Source of the DNA: RGIG5472 sp051867615
GTDB taxonomy: Bacteria > Bacillota > Clostridia > Oscillospirales > Oscillospiraceae
NCBI GenBank assembly: GCA_051867615.1
Contig: JBJDYU010000044.1
Span: 62,001-126,000 of the forward strand
Direction of reading: 5' to 3'
Length of the DNA stretch: 64,000 nucleotides
Each line of letters begins with the position of its first letter. The first letter of the stretch is position 1. The notes under the pieces were generated by a model. That model searched no databases. It saw only the letters and a list, made by a program, of their open reading frames with translations, and was not told the origin of the DNA. Below, piece after piece: positions 1 to 8,168 of the stretch. The position numbers and the translations under genes are program-made.

Positions 1-1029
1 AGGGATTTTGTCGAGGTAGCTCAGCACGTCCAGCTTGGTCAGGGCCACAGCCGTGGCCGCCTGCACCTCCACGCCGTAGCGGGTGGCCACCAGGTCCAGC
101 GGCCCCACCCTCCGGGGACGGCCGGTCTTTGCGCCGTACTCAAAGCCCGCCTCCCGCAAGGCGTCGGCCTCCGGGCCGAACCACTCGCAGACGAAGGGGC
201 CTTCGCCCACGCAGGTGGAGTAGGCCTTCGCCACGCCCACCACGTCGCTGATCTTCGCCGACGGCAGACCGGAGCCGATGGGCGCGTAGGCCGCGGTGGT
301 GTTGGAGGACGTGGTGTAGGGATAGATGCCGTAATCGAGGTCCCGCAGGGAACCCAGCTGGGCCTCAAAGAGGATCTGCTTGCCCTGCGCCTGCGCCTCC
401 TTCAGATAAGCGCCGGTGTCGCAGATGTAGGGCATGAGCTTGCCGCAGTAGTCGTCGATCCACTTCTCCATCTGCTCCATGGTGTAAGGCTGCGCCCCGT
501 AGACCCGGGTCAGGGTCAGGTTTTTCCACTCCAGCAGATCCGCCAGGTGGCTCCGAAGCGTTTCAGGATAGAACAGCTCGCCCAGCTGGATGGTCTTTTT
601 CTGGTATTTGTCGGAATAAAACGGCGCGATGCCCTGCTTGGTGGAGCCGTACTTCTTATCCGCGAGGCGCGCCTCCTCCAGACCGTCCAGCTCCCGGTGC
701 CAGGGCAGCAGCAGACTGGCCCGGTCGCTGATCTTCAGATTCTCCGGCGTGATTTCCACGCCCTGCTCCGCCAGCGTCTGCATCTCCCGCCACAGGTTCT
801 CCGCATCCAGCGCCACGCCGTTGCCTAAGATATTCACCACGCCCCGGCGGAAAACGCCGGAGGGCAGCAGGTGCAGGGCAAACTTCCCGTATTCGTTCAC
901 CACCGTGTGGCCGGCGTTGCCGCCGCCCTGATAGCGCACCACGATATCATAATGCTCCGTCAGCAGGTCCACCATCCGGCCCTTGCCCTCGTCGCCCCAG
1001 TTGATTCCCACAATGGCACAGTGTCCCAC
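1..1029 (-). CDS. purA: Adenylosuccinate synthetase, 3' part beyond the window
   Basis: Makes adenylosuccinate from IMP, aspartate and GTP, the first step from IMP to AMP, in the cytoplasm. The visible 343 codons start at a GTG preceded by a GGGGGAAG ribosome site. The N-terminus carries the GxNWGDEGKGR P-loop (residues 8-18, catalytic Asp13) and GGNAGHT (catalytic His41). The middle motif reads FEAQLGSLRDLDYG where most PurA have FEGAQGxLLDIDHG, so it belongs to a divergent branch. Family length is about 425-430 residues, so roughly 80 C-terminal residues lie outside. It starts 12 bp after purC and shares its transcript; the purC stop overlaps its ribosome-site region. Confidence 0.93.
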   Translation of the reverse strand, partial: MGHCAIVGINWGDEGKGRMVDLLTEHYDIVVRYQGGGNAGHTVVNEYGKFALHLLPSGVFRRGVVNILGNGVALDAENLWREMQTLAEQGVEITPENLKISDRASLLLPWHRELDGLEEARLADKKYGSTKQGIAPFYSDKYQKKTIQLGELFYPETLRSHLADLLEWKNLTLTRVYGAQPYTMEQMEKWIDDYCGKLMPYICDTGAYLKEAQAQGKQILFEAQLGSLRDLDYGIYPYTTSSNTTAAYAPIGSGLPSAKISDVVGVAKAYSTCVGEGPFVCEWFGPEADALREAGFEYGAKTGRPRRVGPLDLVATRYGVEVQAATAVALTKLDVLSYLDKIP

Positions 1030-1041
1030 GTTGCTTCCCCC

Positions 1042-1755
1042 TCAAATATGCGCTTCCAGGCGCTTCATGATCTCGGCGTAGGCTTCCTCCACGCCGCCCA
1101 GGTCCCGGCGGAACCGGTCCTTGTCCAGCTTCTCGCCGGTCTCGGCGTCCCAGAGGCGGCAGGTGTCGGGGCTGATCTCGTCGGCGAGAATGATGGTCCC
1201 ATCCGCCAGACGGCCGAACTCCAGCTTGAAGTCCACCAGCGTCACGCCGCACTGCTTCCAAAAGTCCCGCAGCAGCGCGTCGATGCGGAAGGCGTATTCC
1301 TCGATGGTCTGAAGCTCCTCTCTGGTGACCAGATTCAAAGCCAGCGCGTGACGGCTGTTGAGCAGCGGATCGCCCAGCGCGTCGTTTTTATAGGAGTATT
1401 CGATGGTAGGCTCGGCGAACACCACGCCCTCCTCCACGCCGTAGCGCTTGGAGAAGGAGCCGGCGGCGATGTTGCGGACGATGACCTCCAGCGGGACGAT
1501 ACTCACTTTTTTCACCAGCGTCTCCCGGTCGCTGAGCTCCCGGACGAAGTGGGTGGGGATGCCGGAGCGCTCCAGCATCTGCATGAGGCGGTTGCTCATG
1601 CGGTTGTTGATGACGCCCTTGCCCGTGATGGTACCCTTTTTCAGGCCGTTGAAAGCCGTAGCGTCGTCCTTGTAGGACACGATCAGCAGCTCCGCGTCGT
1701 CGGTGGCGTAGACCTTCTTGGCCTTGCCCTCATAAAGCTGTTCTCTTTTTTCCAT
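1042..1755 (-). CDS. purC: SAICAR synthetase (phosphoribosylaminoimidazole-succinocarboxamide synthase)
   Basis: Condenses CAIR with aspartate using ATP to give SAICAR in de novo purine synthesis. The 237-residue protein has the normal family length. It opens with the YEGKAKKVY nucleotide-binding motif and contains VEVIVRN-type (VPLEVIVRNIAAGS) and LVDFKLEFG..ILADEISPDTCRLWD signatures. The ATG follows AAGGAGGAAAG. It lies 14 bp after asnB and 12 bp before purA, so the three are probably one transcript of glutamine- or aspartate-consuming enzymes. No purine regulatory site is visible directly upstream because asnB is fused closely in front. Confidence 0.97.
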   Translation of the reverse strand: MEKREQLYEGKAKKVYATDDAELLIVSYKDDATAFNGLKKGTITGKGVINNRMSNRLMQMLERSGIPTHFVRELSDRETLVKKVSIVPLEVIVRNIAAGSFSKRYGVEEGVVFAEPTIEYSYKNDALGDPLLNSRHALALNLVTREELQTIEEYAFRIDALLRDFWKQCGVTLVDFKLEFGRLADGTIILADEISPDTCRLWDAETGEKLDKDRFRRDLGGVEEAYAEIMKRLEAHI

Positions 1756-1769
1756 CTTTCTTTCCTCCT

Positions 1770-3350
1770 TTATTTCCCGCTGTCGCCGTAGTTGGCCAGC
1801 ACTCTGGCCGACGGATCGTTGACGTTGCAGCCCTCCCAGCTGCGGTTGGGCATCCAGAAATCCACCACCATCTCCGCCTGGCCGGGATAGTACTTCTCAA
1901 AGATCTCCCGGTACAGAAGCGATTCCTTGGTAAAGGGCCGGGCATGGGTATACTGTTTGCATTTTTCCTCAAATTCTTCCTGGGTATAGCGCTCCTCGGC
2001 GTACTCCTTCAGATCGTCCACCATGGAGTGGCCCACGGCGTCGGAGAAGGCCGCCTTCTCCCGCCACAGAATCTCGTCCGGCAGGTAGCCGCCTTCCGCG
2101 AAGGCGCGGCGCAGCAGATACTTGCCCTTGCCGTAGACGTTGCGCTTTTTCGCCGGGTCCACCGCCATGACGTAGCGCACGAAGTCCAGATCGCCGAAGG
2201 GCACGCGGGCCTCCAGAGAGTTGACGGAAATGCAGCGGTCCGCCCGCAGCACGTCGTACATATGCAGCTCCCGGATGCGCTTCTGTGCCTCCTGCTGGAA
2301 CGCCTCGTCCGAGGGCGCGAAGTCGGTGTACTTGTAGCCGAAAAGCTCGTCGGAGATCTCGCCGGTGAGCAGCACGCGGATATCGGTCTGCTCATGGATG
2401 GCCTTGCAGACCAGATACATACCCATGCTGGCCCGGATGGTGGTGATATCATAGGTGCCCAGCAGCTCGATGACGGTCTCCAGCGCGTCCAGGACCTCCT
2501 GCCGGGTCATAAAGACCTCCGTATGGTCGGCGCCGATGAATTCCGCCGCCTGCCGGGCGTATTTCAGGTCGATGGCGTCCTTCTCCATGCCGATGGCAAA
2601 GGTCCGGATGGGCTTGTCGCTCTTTCTCGCCGCGATGGCGCAGACGAGGGAGGAATCCAGACCGCCGGAGAGCAGGAAGCCCACCTTGGCGTCGGCCACC
2701 AGCCGCTTCTCCACACCGGCCGTCAGCTTTTCGCGGATGTTCCGGCAGACCGTGCTGAGATCGTCGGTGCAGACCCGTTCCACGGCGGCGATATCGCAGT
2801 AGCGGACGAACTCTCCGTCCAGATAGTAGTGTCCCGGCGGGAAGGGCATGATCTTTCCCACCAGACCCACCAGGTTCTTGGCCTCGCTGGCAAAGACGAT
2901 GACGCCCGCCGCGTCGTAGCCGTAGTACAGCGGCCGGATGCCGATGGGGTCGCGGGCCGCCAGAAAGCGGCCGCTGACCGCATCATAGAGGATCAGGGCG
3001 AATTCCGCGTCCAGCATGGCGAACATTTCCGTGCCGTACTCCCGGAACATGGGCAGCAGCACCTCGCAGTCGCTGCCGCTTTGGAAGTCATACTTCCCGG
3101 AGAGCTTCTCCCGGATCTTTTCAAAGCCGTAGATCTCGCCGTTGCAGACCACATAGCTGCCGTCCAGCTCGAAGGGCTGCATCCCCTCCGGCGTCAGGCC
3201 CATGATGGCCAGCCGGTGGAAGCCCAGCAGGCCGCCGCCCACTTCCACCACTCTGCTCTCGTCCGGGCCGCGGGACTTGGTCCGGGCAAAGCCCTGCATG
3301 AATGTTTCCTGATCGGCGCAAGGGCCGCAATATCCAATGATCGAACACAT
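1770..3350 (-). CDS. asnB: Glutamine-hydrolysing asparagine synthase B
   Basis: Makes asparagine from aspartate, ATP and glutamine. The 526-residue protein begins MCSIIGYCG, so removal of Met exposes the N-terminal Cys nucleophile of the class II glutaminase domain (about residues 2-190). The C-terminal synthetase domain has the PP-loop SGGLDSS at residues 218-224. The ATG follows GAGAGGAG. It is downstream of glnN on the same strand, separated by 163 bp with a strong hairpin, and heads the asnB-purC-purA run. Placing a glutamine consumer next to glutamine synthetase suggests a shared nitrogen theme, but co-transcription with glnN is uncertain. Confidence 0.95.
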   Translation of the reverse strand: MCSIIGYCGPCADQETFMQGFARTKSRGPDESRVVEVGGGLLGFHRLAIMGLTPEGMQPFELDGSYVVCNGEIYGFEKIREKLSGKYDFQSGSDCEVLLPMFREYGTEMFAMLDAEFALILYDAVSGRFLAARDPIGIRPLYYGYDAAGVIVFASEAKNLVGLVGKIMPFPPGHYYLDGEFVRYCDIAAVERVCTDDLSTVCRNIREKLTAGVEKRLVADAKVGFLLSGGLDSSLVCAIAARKSDKPIRTFAIGMEKDAIDLKYARQAAEFIGADHTEVFMTRQEVLDALETVIELLGTYDITTIRASMGMYLVCKAIHEQTDIRVLLTGEISDELFGYKYTDFAPSDEAFQQEAQKRIRELHMYDVLRADRCISVNSLEARVPFGDLDFVRYVMAVDPAKKRNVYGKGKYLLRRAFAEGGYLPDEILWREKAAFSDAVGHSMVDDLKEYAEERYTQEEFEEKCKQYTHARPFTKESLLYREIFEKYYPGQAEMVVDFWMPNRSWEGCNVNDPSARVLANYGDSGK

Positions 3351-3464
3351 ATTTTTTCTCCTCTCCGCGCTGCGCGCCCGCGGGCTGCCGCAGCGAAGCC
3401 CCGTTCTGTTTTTCTCTCCCCTGCCGCCTGCGGCGGTCAGCCAAAGTCTCCGGTACGACCTCGG

Positions 3465-3489
3465 GGGAGAGCCGCGGCGCGGCTCTCCC
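3465..3489. repeat. 11-bp perfect hairpin between glnN and asnB
   Basis: GGGAGAGCCGC and GCGGCTCTCCC are separated by 3 bases. Neither strand shows a T tract after it, so it is not a canonical intrinsic terminator. It may limit read-through or stabilise mRNA ends between glnN and asnB. The rest of the 163-bp gap is GC-rich with smaller inverted repeats and the asnB ribosome site. Confidence 0.5.
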
Positions 3490-3513
3490 GGGAATGCGGT
3501 CCGTATCTTTTGT

Positions 3514-5610
3514 TTATCTCACAGCGAACAGCAGCTCGCCGTAGGTCGGGAAGGGCCAGTAGTCCTCGGCGGTAACGCTTTCGGCCTCGTCGGCCACGGC
3601 CCGCAGCTCGTTCATCCTGGGGATGACGCTGTCGCGGATGGCGCAGCTTTCCTCCTCCACGCCGCTGAGGTCATGGAGCCGGCGGACGGCCTCGGCCAGC
3701 TCGTCGGTATAGCTGTCCATCTGCTCCACCAGACCGGAGAGCTTCTTCACCAGCTTCTTTTCGTAGCCGCAGCTTACCTCCGGCACGAGAGCCGCTCTGG
3801 CGGACGCCGCGCCGGCCACGGCGGCGGCATAGGCCTCCACCGCGGGGATGATCTGCTTGCGGGCCATGTCCACCATGGTGTTGGCCTCGATGACCACGGT
3901 CTTGCAGTAGTTCTCCAGCTGGATCTCACAGCGGGAGCGCAGCTCCGACTCCTTGAAGACCTTGTGGGCCGTCAGCATCCGCACGTTCTTCTCGTCCAGC
4001 AGGTGAGGGATGCAGTCGGGGGTGGTGCGGTAGTTCAGCAATCCCCGCTTCTCCGTGGCCTCCCGGATCCAGGCGTCGTCGTAGCCGTTGCCGTTGAAGA
4101 TGATGCGCTTGTGCTGCGCGATGGTTTTCTTGATCAGGTCGTGCAGGGCCTCCTCGAAGTTCCCGGCCTGCTCCAGCTCATCGGCGTAGAGGCGCAGGGA
4201 CTCGGCCACGGCGGCGTTGAGCATGATGTTGGCGCAGGCGATGGAGTTGGCGGAGCCCAGCATCCGGAACTCAAACTTGTTGCCCGTGAAAGCGAAGGGA
4301 GAGGTGCGGTTGCGGTCCGTGGTGTCCCGGGCAAAGCGGGGCAGCACGTCCACGCCCAGCTTCATGGTGGTCTTTTCCACGCCCTCGTAGGGCGCGTCGC
4401 GCTCGATGGCGTCCAGAATGCCGGTCAGCTCGTCGCCCAGGAAGATGGACACCACGGCGGGCGGCGCCTCGTTAGCGCCCAGACGGTGGTCGTTGCCGGC
4501 GGTGGCGACGGAGATCCGCAGCAGGTCCTGATAATCGTCCACGGCCTGAATGACGGCGCACAAAAACAACAGGAACTGAGCGTTTTCATAGGGCGTTTCG
4601 CCGGGAGAGAGCAGGTTCACGCCGGCGTCGGTAGCCATGGACCAGTTGTTGTGCTTGCCGGAGCCGTTCACGCCCGCGAAGGGCTTTTCGTGCAGCAGGC
4701 ACACCAGGCCGTGCCGGGCGGCCACCTTCTGCATGATCTCCATGGTGAGCTGGTTGTGGTCGGTGGCCACGTTGGTGGTGGTGTAGATGGGGGCCAGCTC
4801 GTGCTGGGCGGGAGCCACCTCGTTGTGCTCCGTCTTGGCCAGCACGCCCAGCTTCCACAGCTCCTCGTTCAGGTCCGCCATGAAGGCCGCCACCCGGGGC
4901 TTGATGACGCCGAAGTAGTGGTCGTCCATCTCCTGACCCTTGGGGGGCTTGGCGCCGAAGAGGGTCCGGCCCGTGAACATCAGGTCCTTGCGCTGCTCGT
5001 AGAGAGCCCTGTCCACCAGGAAGTATTCCTGCTCCGGCCCCACGCAGGTCCGCACGCACTTGACATCCTCGTTGCCAAAGAGCTTCAGGATGCGCATGGC
5101 CTGCTTATTCAGCGCCGCCATGGAGCGCAGCAGCGGGGTCTTCTTGTCCAGCGCCTCGCCGCCGTAGGAGCAGAAGGCCGTGGGGATGCACAGGGTCTTC
5201 CCCTTGATGAAAGCGTAGGAGGTGGGGTCCCAGGCCGTGTAGCCACGGGCCTCAAAGGTGGCCCGCAGACCGCCGGAGGGGAAGGAGGACGCGTCCGGCT
5301 CGCCCTTGATCAGCTCCTTGCCGGAGAAGTCCATGATAACGCCGCCGTCGGGGGCCGGGGCGATGAAGCTGTCGTGCTTCTCCGCCGTGATGCCGGTCAG
5401 GGGCTGGAACCAGTGGGTAAAATGGGTCGCGCCATTGGCCACCGCCCAGTCCCGCATGGCCGCCGCCACCGCGTCCGCCACGGAGGGGTCCAGCCGCGCG
5501 CCCTCGTCGATGGTCTTTTTCAGGGACTGATACACGCCGGCGGACAAATTGGCCTTCATCACGCGGTCGTCAAATACCAAAGAGCCGAAATACTCGGAAA
5601 CTGTTCCCAT
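3514..5610 (-). CDS. glnN: Glutamine synthetase type III
   Basis: Makes glutamine from glutamate, ammonia and ATP; type III enzymes are large dodecamers common in Clostridia and Bacteroidetes. From the ATG at 5610, preceded by AAAAGGAG, the protein is 698 residues, typical for GSIII. Recognisable blocks are THWFQPLTGITAEKHDSF, the GPEQEYFLV metal-ligand motif, NEVAPAQHELAPI, the HEKPFAGVNGSGKHNNWS ammonia/glutamate region, and LGANEAPPAVVSIFLG. An in-frame ATG 22 codons upstream lies in the leader near the terminator and is unlikely to be used. The gene has its own consensus promoter and a leader terminator, and is divergent from a second glutamine synthetase. Confidence 0.96.
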   Translation of the reverse strand: MGTVSEYFGSLVFDDRVMKANLSAGVYQSLKKTIDEGARLDPSVADAVAAAMRDWAVANGATHFTHWFQPLTGITAEKHDSFIAPAPDGGVIMDFSGKELIKGEPDASSFPSGGLRATFEARGYTAWDPTSYAFIKGKTLCIPTAFCSYGGEALDKKTPLLRSMAALNKQAMRILKLFGNEDVKCVRTCVGPEQEYFLVDRALYEQRKDLMFTGRTLFGAKPPKGQEMDDHYFGVIKPRVAAFMADLNEELWKLGVLAKTEHNEVAPAQHELAPIYTTTNVATDHNQLTMEIMQKVAARHGLVCLLHEKPFAGVNGSGKHNNWSMATDAGVNLLSPGETPYENAQFLLFLCAVIQAVDDYQDLLRISVATAGNDHRLGANEAPPAVVSIFLGDELTGILDAIERDAPYEGVEKTTMKLGVDVLPRFARDTTDRNRTSPFAFTGNKFEFRMLGSANSIACANIMLNAAVAESLRLYADELEQAGNFEEALHDLIKKTIAQHKRIIFNGNGYDDAWIREATEKRGLLNYRTTPDCIPHLLDEKNVRMLTAHKVFKESELRSRCEIQLENYCKTVVIEANTMVDMARKQIIPAVEAYAAAVAGAASARAALVPEVSCGYEKKLVKKLSGLVEQMDSYTDELAEAVRRLHDLSGVEEESCAIRDSVIPRMNELRAVADEAESVTAEDYWPFPTYGELLFAVR

Positions 5611-5634
5611 CTCAAACACTCCTTTTCGGAATTC

Positions 5635-5689
5635 AAATAAAAAAAGAGGCAAAGGCGTCTTTGAGCTACTGCCCAAAGACGCCTTTGCC
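5635..5689 (-). terminator. Intrinsic terminator in the glnN leader (candidate attenuator)
   Basis: On the minus strand a perfect 16-bp stem (GGCAAAGGCGTCTTTG / CAAAGACGCCTTTGCC, loop of 10) is followed by TCTTTTTTTATTT. It lies after the glnN promoter, only about 7 nt past the predicted transcription start, and about 30 nt before the glnN start codon region. Transcription from that promoter should stop here unless something prevents it. No other minus-strand gene lies between it and the XRE gene, which has its own terminator, so its target is probably glnN itself. The nearby ANTAR protein is a plausible antiterminator. Confidence 0.8.
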
Positions 5690-5702
5690 TTTGCACGAGC
5701 GC

Positions 5703-5731
5703 ATCATACACTCATTTTTCCGTCTTGTCAA
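5703..5731 (-). promoter_or_regulatory. Sigma-A promoter of glnN
   Basis: TTGACA (5726-5731) and TATGAT (5703-5708) are separated by 17 bp on the minus strand, a near-perfect housekeeping promoter. The predicted start is near 5696, directly before the leader terminator. Confidence 0.8.
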
Positions 5732-5889
5732 CAGCCTGCACAAAATTTCCTCCCTAAATCCGTCATTTTGATACTTTTCCCGATGTTCACCCGCCGCGGA
5801 CCCTTGTCGTTTTATGCAGGATAACGAAGGCGCTCTCCCCTGTTTTGCGCTTCTGCCCAAGTTTGCCGCCTGCGGCATATTCGGCAAAG

Positions 5890-5925
5890 AAAACTGTGGA
5901 ATCCGCAGGAAAACTGTGGTATACT
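5890..5925 (+). promoter_or_regulatory. glnA promoter with a 10-bp direct repeat
   Basis: An extended -10 (TGG-TATACT, TATACT at 5920-5925) precedes glnA, but there is no recognisable -35. In its place AAAACTGTGG occurs twice (5890-5899 and 5910-5919), exactly 20 bp apart, about two helical turns. That arrangement suits an activator or repressor binding one face of the DNA. The regulator is not identified. Confidence 0.5.
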
Positions 5926-5944
5926 TGTAAAATTAATGTGGGAC

Positions 5945-5967
5945 GTCCGGGCCGCGCGGCCCCGGAC
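5945..5967 (+). repeat. GC-rich hairpin in the glnA leader
   Basis: GTCCGGG..CCCGGAC with one bulged base forms a stable stem in the untranslated leader, about 40 bases before the glnA start codon. There is no T tract after it, so it is not a terminator. The remaining divergent region 5732-5889 shows nothing else recognisable. Confidence 0.4.
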
Positions 5968-6006
5968 GCACACCGCCAATCAGCACCAGAGAAAGCAGGT
6001 AAGGCA

Positions 6007-7212
6007 ATGAACTATACGGCTCAAGAAGTCATGCAATTCATTCAGGAGGAGGATGTGAAATTCGTCCGGCTGGCCTTCTGCGACGTCTTCGGCAAGCCCA
6101 AGAACATCTCCATCCTGTATTCCGAGCTGCCCCGGGCTTTTGGCCCCGGCATCGCCATCGACGCCTCGGCCATTCTCGGCTTCGCCGACGAGGCCCACTC
6201 GGACCTGTTCCTGCACCCGGACCCCGCCACGCTGTCGGAGCTGCCCTGGCGCTCCGAGAACGGCAAGGTGGTGCGGATGTACTGCACCATCACCTACCCC
6301 GACGGCCGGATCTTTGAAAACGACACCCGCAGCATTCTGCGCCGGGCCGTGGCCGAGGCCAAAGAGGCCGGGCTCTCCTTCTCTTTCGGCGCGGAAATGG
6401 AATTCTACCTGTTTCAGCAGGACGAGTACGGCGAGCCCACCACGGAGCCATACGACCGTGCCAGCTACATGGACGTGGCGCCCGACGACAAGTGCGAGAA
6501 CCTGCGCCGGGAGATCTGCCTGACGCTGGAGAAGATGGGCATCCAGCCGGAATCCTCCCACCACGAGGAAGGCCCCGGCCAGAACGAGATCGACTTCCGC
6601 TACTCCGACGCCCTCTCCGCCGCTGACAACGCCATGACCTTCCAGACCGTGGTGAAGACCATCGCCGCCGGCAACGGCCTGTGCGCCGATTTCTCCCCCA
6701 AGCCCCTGCCTGACCATCCCGGCAGCGGCCTGCACATCAACCTCTCTGTCAACGGCCAGCCGGAGAATATGCAGTACATGATCGCCGGCATCCTGCACTT
6801 CGTCTCGGACATGACGGTGTTCCTCAACCCCACGGAGCAATCCTACCGCCGCCTGGGCGTGCAGAAGGCCCCCAAATACATCTCCTGGTCCAACAACAAC
6901 CGCTCCCAGCTCATCCGCATTCCCGCCGCCGAGGGGCAGTACCGCCGGGTGGAGCTGCGCTCTCCCGACCCCAGCGCCAACCCCTATGTGGCCTTCGCCC
7001 TGCTGATCTACGCGGGGCTTTACGGCATCGAAAACCGGCTGGAGCTGCCGGAGGAATCCAACGTGAACCTGTTCACCGCGGACTATGAGACTCTGTCCGG
7101 CCTGCGTACTCTGCCCCAGTCCCGCACCGCCGCCGCCAAAAAGGCCCGCTCCAGCGAGTTCATCCGCGCCCATCTGCCTCAGGCTCTGATCCGGAGCTAC
7201 TGCGGCGAATAA
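6007..7212 (+). CDS. glnA: Glutamine synthetase, short type I-like
   Basis: Catalyses ATP-dependent amidation of glutamate. The start MNYTAQEVMQF is chosen because it matches the beta-grasp N-terminus (VKFVRLAFCDVFGKPKNISI); the frame is open further upstream but runs into the promoter. At 401 residues it is about 40 shorter than usual GSI-alpha. Catalytic blocks are present: GAEMEFYLF, GQNEIDFRY, HPGSGLHINLSV, NRSQLIRIP and RRVELRSPDPSANPY. NPTEQSYRRL replaces the usual NPxxNSYKRL. The Tyr-adenylylation region is not evident. It is divergent from glnN and 35 bp upstream of an ANTAR regulator, probably on one transcript. It could be an enzyme with an altered amine or regulatory role rather than the main GS. 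Confidence 0.9.
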   Translation: MNYTAQEVMQFIQEEDVKFVRLAFCDVFGKPKNISILYSELPRAFGPGIAIDASAILGFADEAHSDLFLHPDPATLSELPWRSENGKVVRMYCTITYPDGRIFENDTRSILRRAVAEAKEAGLSFSFGAEMEFYLFQQDEYGEPTTEPYDRASYMDVAPDDKCENLRREICLTLEKMGIQPESSHHEEGPGQNEIDFRYSDALSAADNAMTFQTVVKTIAAGNGLCADFSPKPLPDHPGSGLHINLSVNGQPENMQYMIAGILHFVSDMTVFLNPTEQSYRRLGVQKAPKYISWSNNNRSQLIRIPAAEGQYRRVELRSPDPSANPYVAFALLIYAGLYGIENRLELPEESNVNLFTADYETLSGLRTLPQSRTAAAKKARSSEFIRAHLPQALIRSYCGE

Positions 7213-7247
7213 CTTCTCCGCAATCTGCCCGGAAAGGAGGGAACGGC

Positions 7248-7832
7248 ATGGTCTTTCAGTCCCGCGTATACAGCGTCCTGGTGGTCTCCGCCTCTCAAAA
7301 GTTCAACGACGCCCTGACCAGGCTGCTCCCCGAGAACCTGTACGGTCCCGTCACCTTTGCCGCCAGCGTGGCCGCTGCCCGGCGGAGGCTCCTGGAGCGC
7401 TCCTACGACCTGCTGCTGATCAACGCTCCCCTGCCGGACGATTTTGGCTCCAAGCTGGCCATGGACGTCTGCGGCAGCAGCAGTACGGCGGTTTTGCTGC
7501 TGGTAAAGACCGAGGCGCTGGAGGAGACCAACACCCGCGTACAGGAGCGCGGCGTTTTCACGCTGGCCAAGCCCACCTCTCCCCAGGCCCTGCTGCAGGG
7601 CCTGCAGTGGATGATCTGCACCCGGGAGCGGCTGCGGGGTCTGGAGCAGAAGGCCGCCAGCATCAACGAGAAGATGGAGGAGATCCGTCTGGTGAACCGG
7701 GCCAAGTGGCTGCTGATCGAGTGTCTGAGCATGACCGAGGCCGAGGCCCACCGCTACATCGAAAAGCAGGCCATGGACCGCTGCGAGACCCGCCGCGAGA
7801 TCGCCCGGGGCATCATCCAGACCTACGGCTGA
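7248..7832 (+). CDS. ANTAR-domain RNA-binding response regulator (antiterminator)
   Basis: 194 residues with a receiver-like N-terminal domain (about 8-120) and a C-terminal ANTAR domain (about 140-192; AKWLLIECLSMTEAEAHRYI...ETRREIARGII), joined by a coiled-coil helix. The receiver is degenerate: YDLLLINAPLPDD lacks the usual phospho-acceptor context. ANTAR proteins bind nascent RNA and block intrinsic terminators. Clostridial glutamine synthetase genes are known to have such a regulator downstream (GlnR/NitR type). The ATG follows AAAGGAGGG, and the gene probably shares the glnA transcript. The obvious candidate target in this window is the terminator in the glnN leader, though that leader is very short for a classic two-hexaloop ANTAR site. 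Confidence 0.9.
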   Translation: MVFQSRVYSVLVVSASQKFNDALTRLLPENLYGPVTFAASVAAARRRLLERSYDLLLINAPLPDDFGSKLAMDVCGSSSTAVLLLVKTEALEETNTRVQERGVFTLAKPTSPQALLQGLQWMICTRERLRGLEQKAASINEKMEEIRLVNRAKWLLIECLSMTEAEAHRYIEKQAMDRCETRREIARGIIQTYG

Positions 7833-7872
7833 GGACAGCGGTTCATAGGGAAACACCGCGGTAAGTACCGCC

Positions 7873-7904
7873 AAAAACAGGGAGCTGGCGCTCCCTGTTT
7901 TTTT
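7873..7904 (+). terminator. Terminator after the glnA-ANTAR operon
   Basis: AAAAACAGGGAG, a short loop, then CTCCCTGTTTTTTT. The A run before and T run after make it usable in both directions. Confidence 0.85.
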
Positions 7905-7916
7905 GCGCGAAGATGG

Positions 7917-7942
7917 AAAAGCACCCGCCTTACAGCGGGTGC
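7917..7942 (-). terminator. Terminator of the XRE-type gene
   Basis: Stem GCACCCGC / GCGGGTGC with a 6-base loop, followed on the minus strand by TTTTCC, immediately after the stop codon of the minus-strand regulator gene. Confidence 0.7.
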
Positions 7943-7943
7943 T

Positions 7944-8162
7944 TTACCATTCCTTCTTGTCTGTTCTTCCCGTGAGATAGTCCAGGGATACTTCAAAATA
8001 GTCCGCGATGCGGATCAGAATCTCCAGCTTTGGCTCTCGTGTCATCAGCTCATAGTTCTGGTAGGCTTTTTCGGTAATGTCGCAGAAGATCGCGACCTCA
8101 CGCTGTGATACCCCCCGCTCTTTTCTGCACTCTTTTAACCGTTTTGAAAGTATATCCCGCAT
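7944..8162 (-). CDS. XRE/Cro-family helix-turn-helix regulator
   Basis: A 72-residue, single-domain DNA-binding protein: RLKECRKERGVSQREVAIFCDITEKAYQNYELMTREPKLEILIRIADYFEVSLDYLTGRTD is a complete HTH_3 fold. The start at 8162 is chosen because the family begins just before this helix; the open frame continues 27 codons upstream through the promoter region. No strong ribosome site is seen. It is divergent from the 8405 gene, and the 5' side of this gene abuts an inverted repeat around a consensus promoter. It probably controls that promoter and its own expression. Base composition is lower in GC than the flanks, as in the rest of this insert. Confidence 0.85.
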   Translation of the reverse strand: MRDILSKRLKECRKERGVSQREVAIFCDITEKAYQNYELMTREPKLEILIRIADYFEVSLDYLTGRTDKKEW

Positions 8163-8168
8163 AAGTAA

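Noticed and set aside
3337..5640. A 767-codon plus-strand open frame across glnN
   Set aside because: Antisense to GSIII; composition is typical of a GC-rich shadow frame.
5641..5700. Classic two-hexaloop ANTAR RNA site before the glnN terminator
   Set aside because: From the predicted start there is no space for a first hairpin, and the loop is not an A1-G4 hexaloop.
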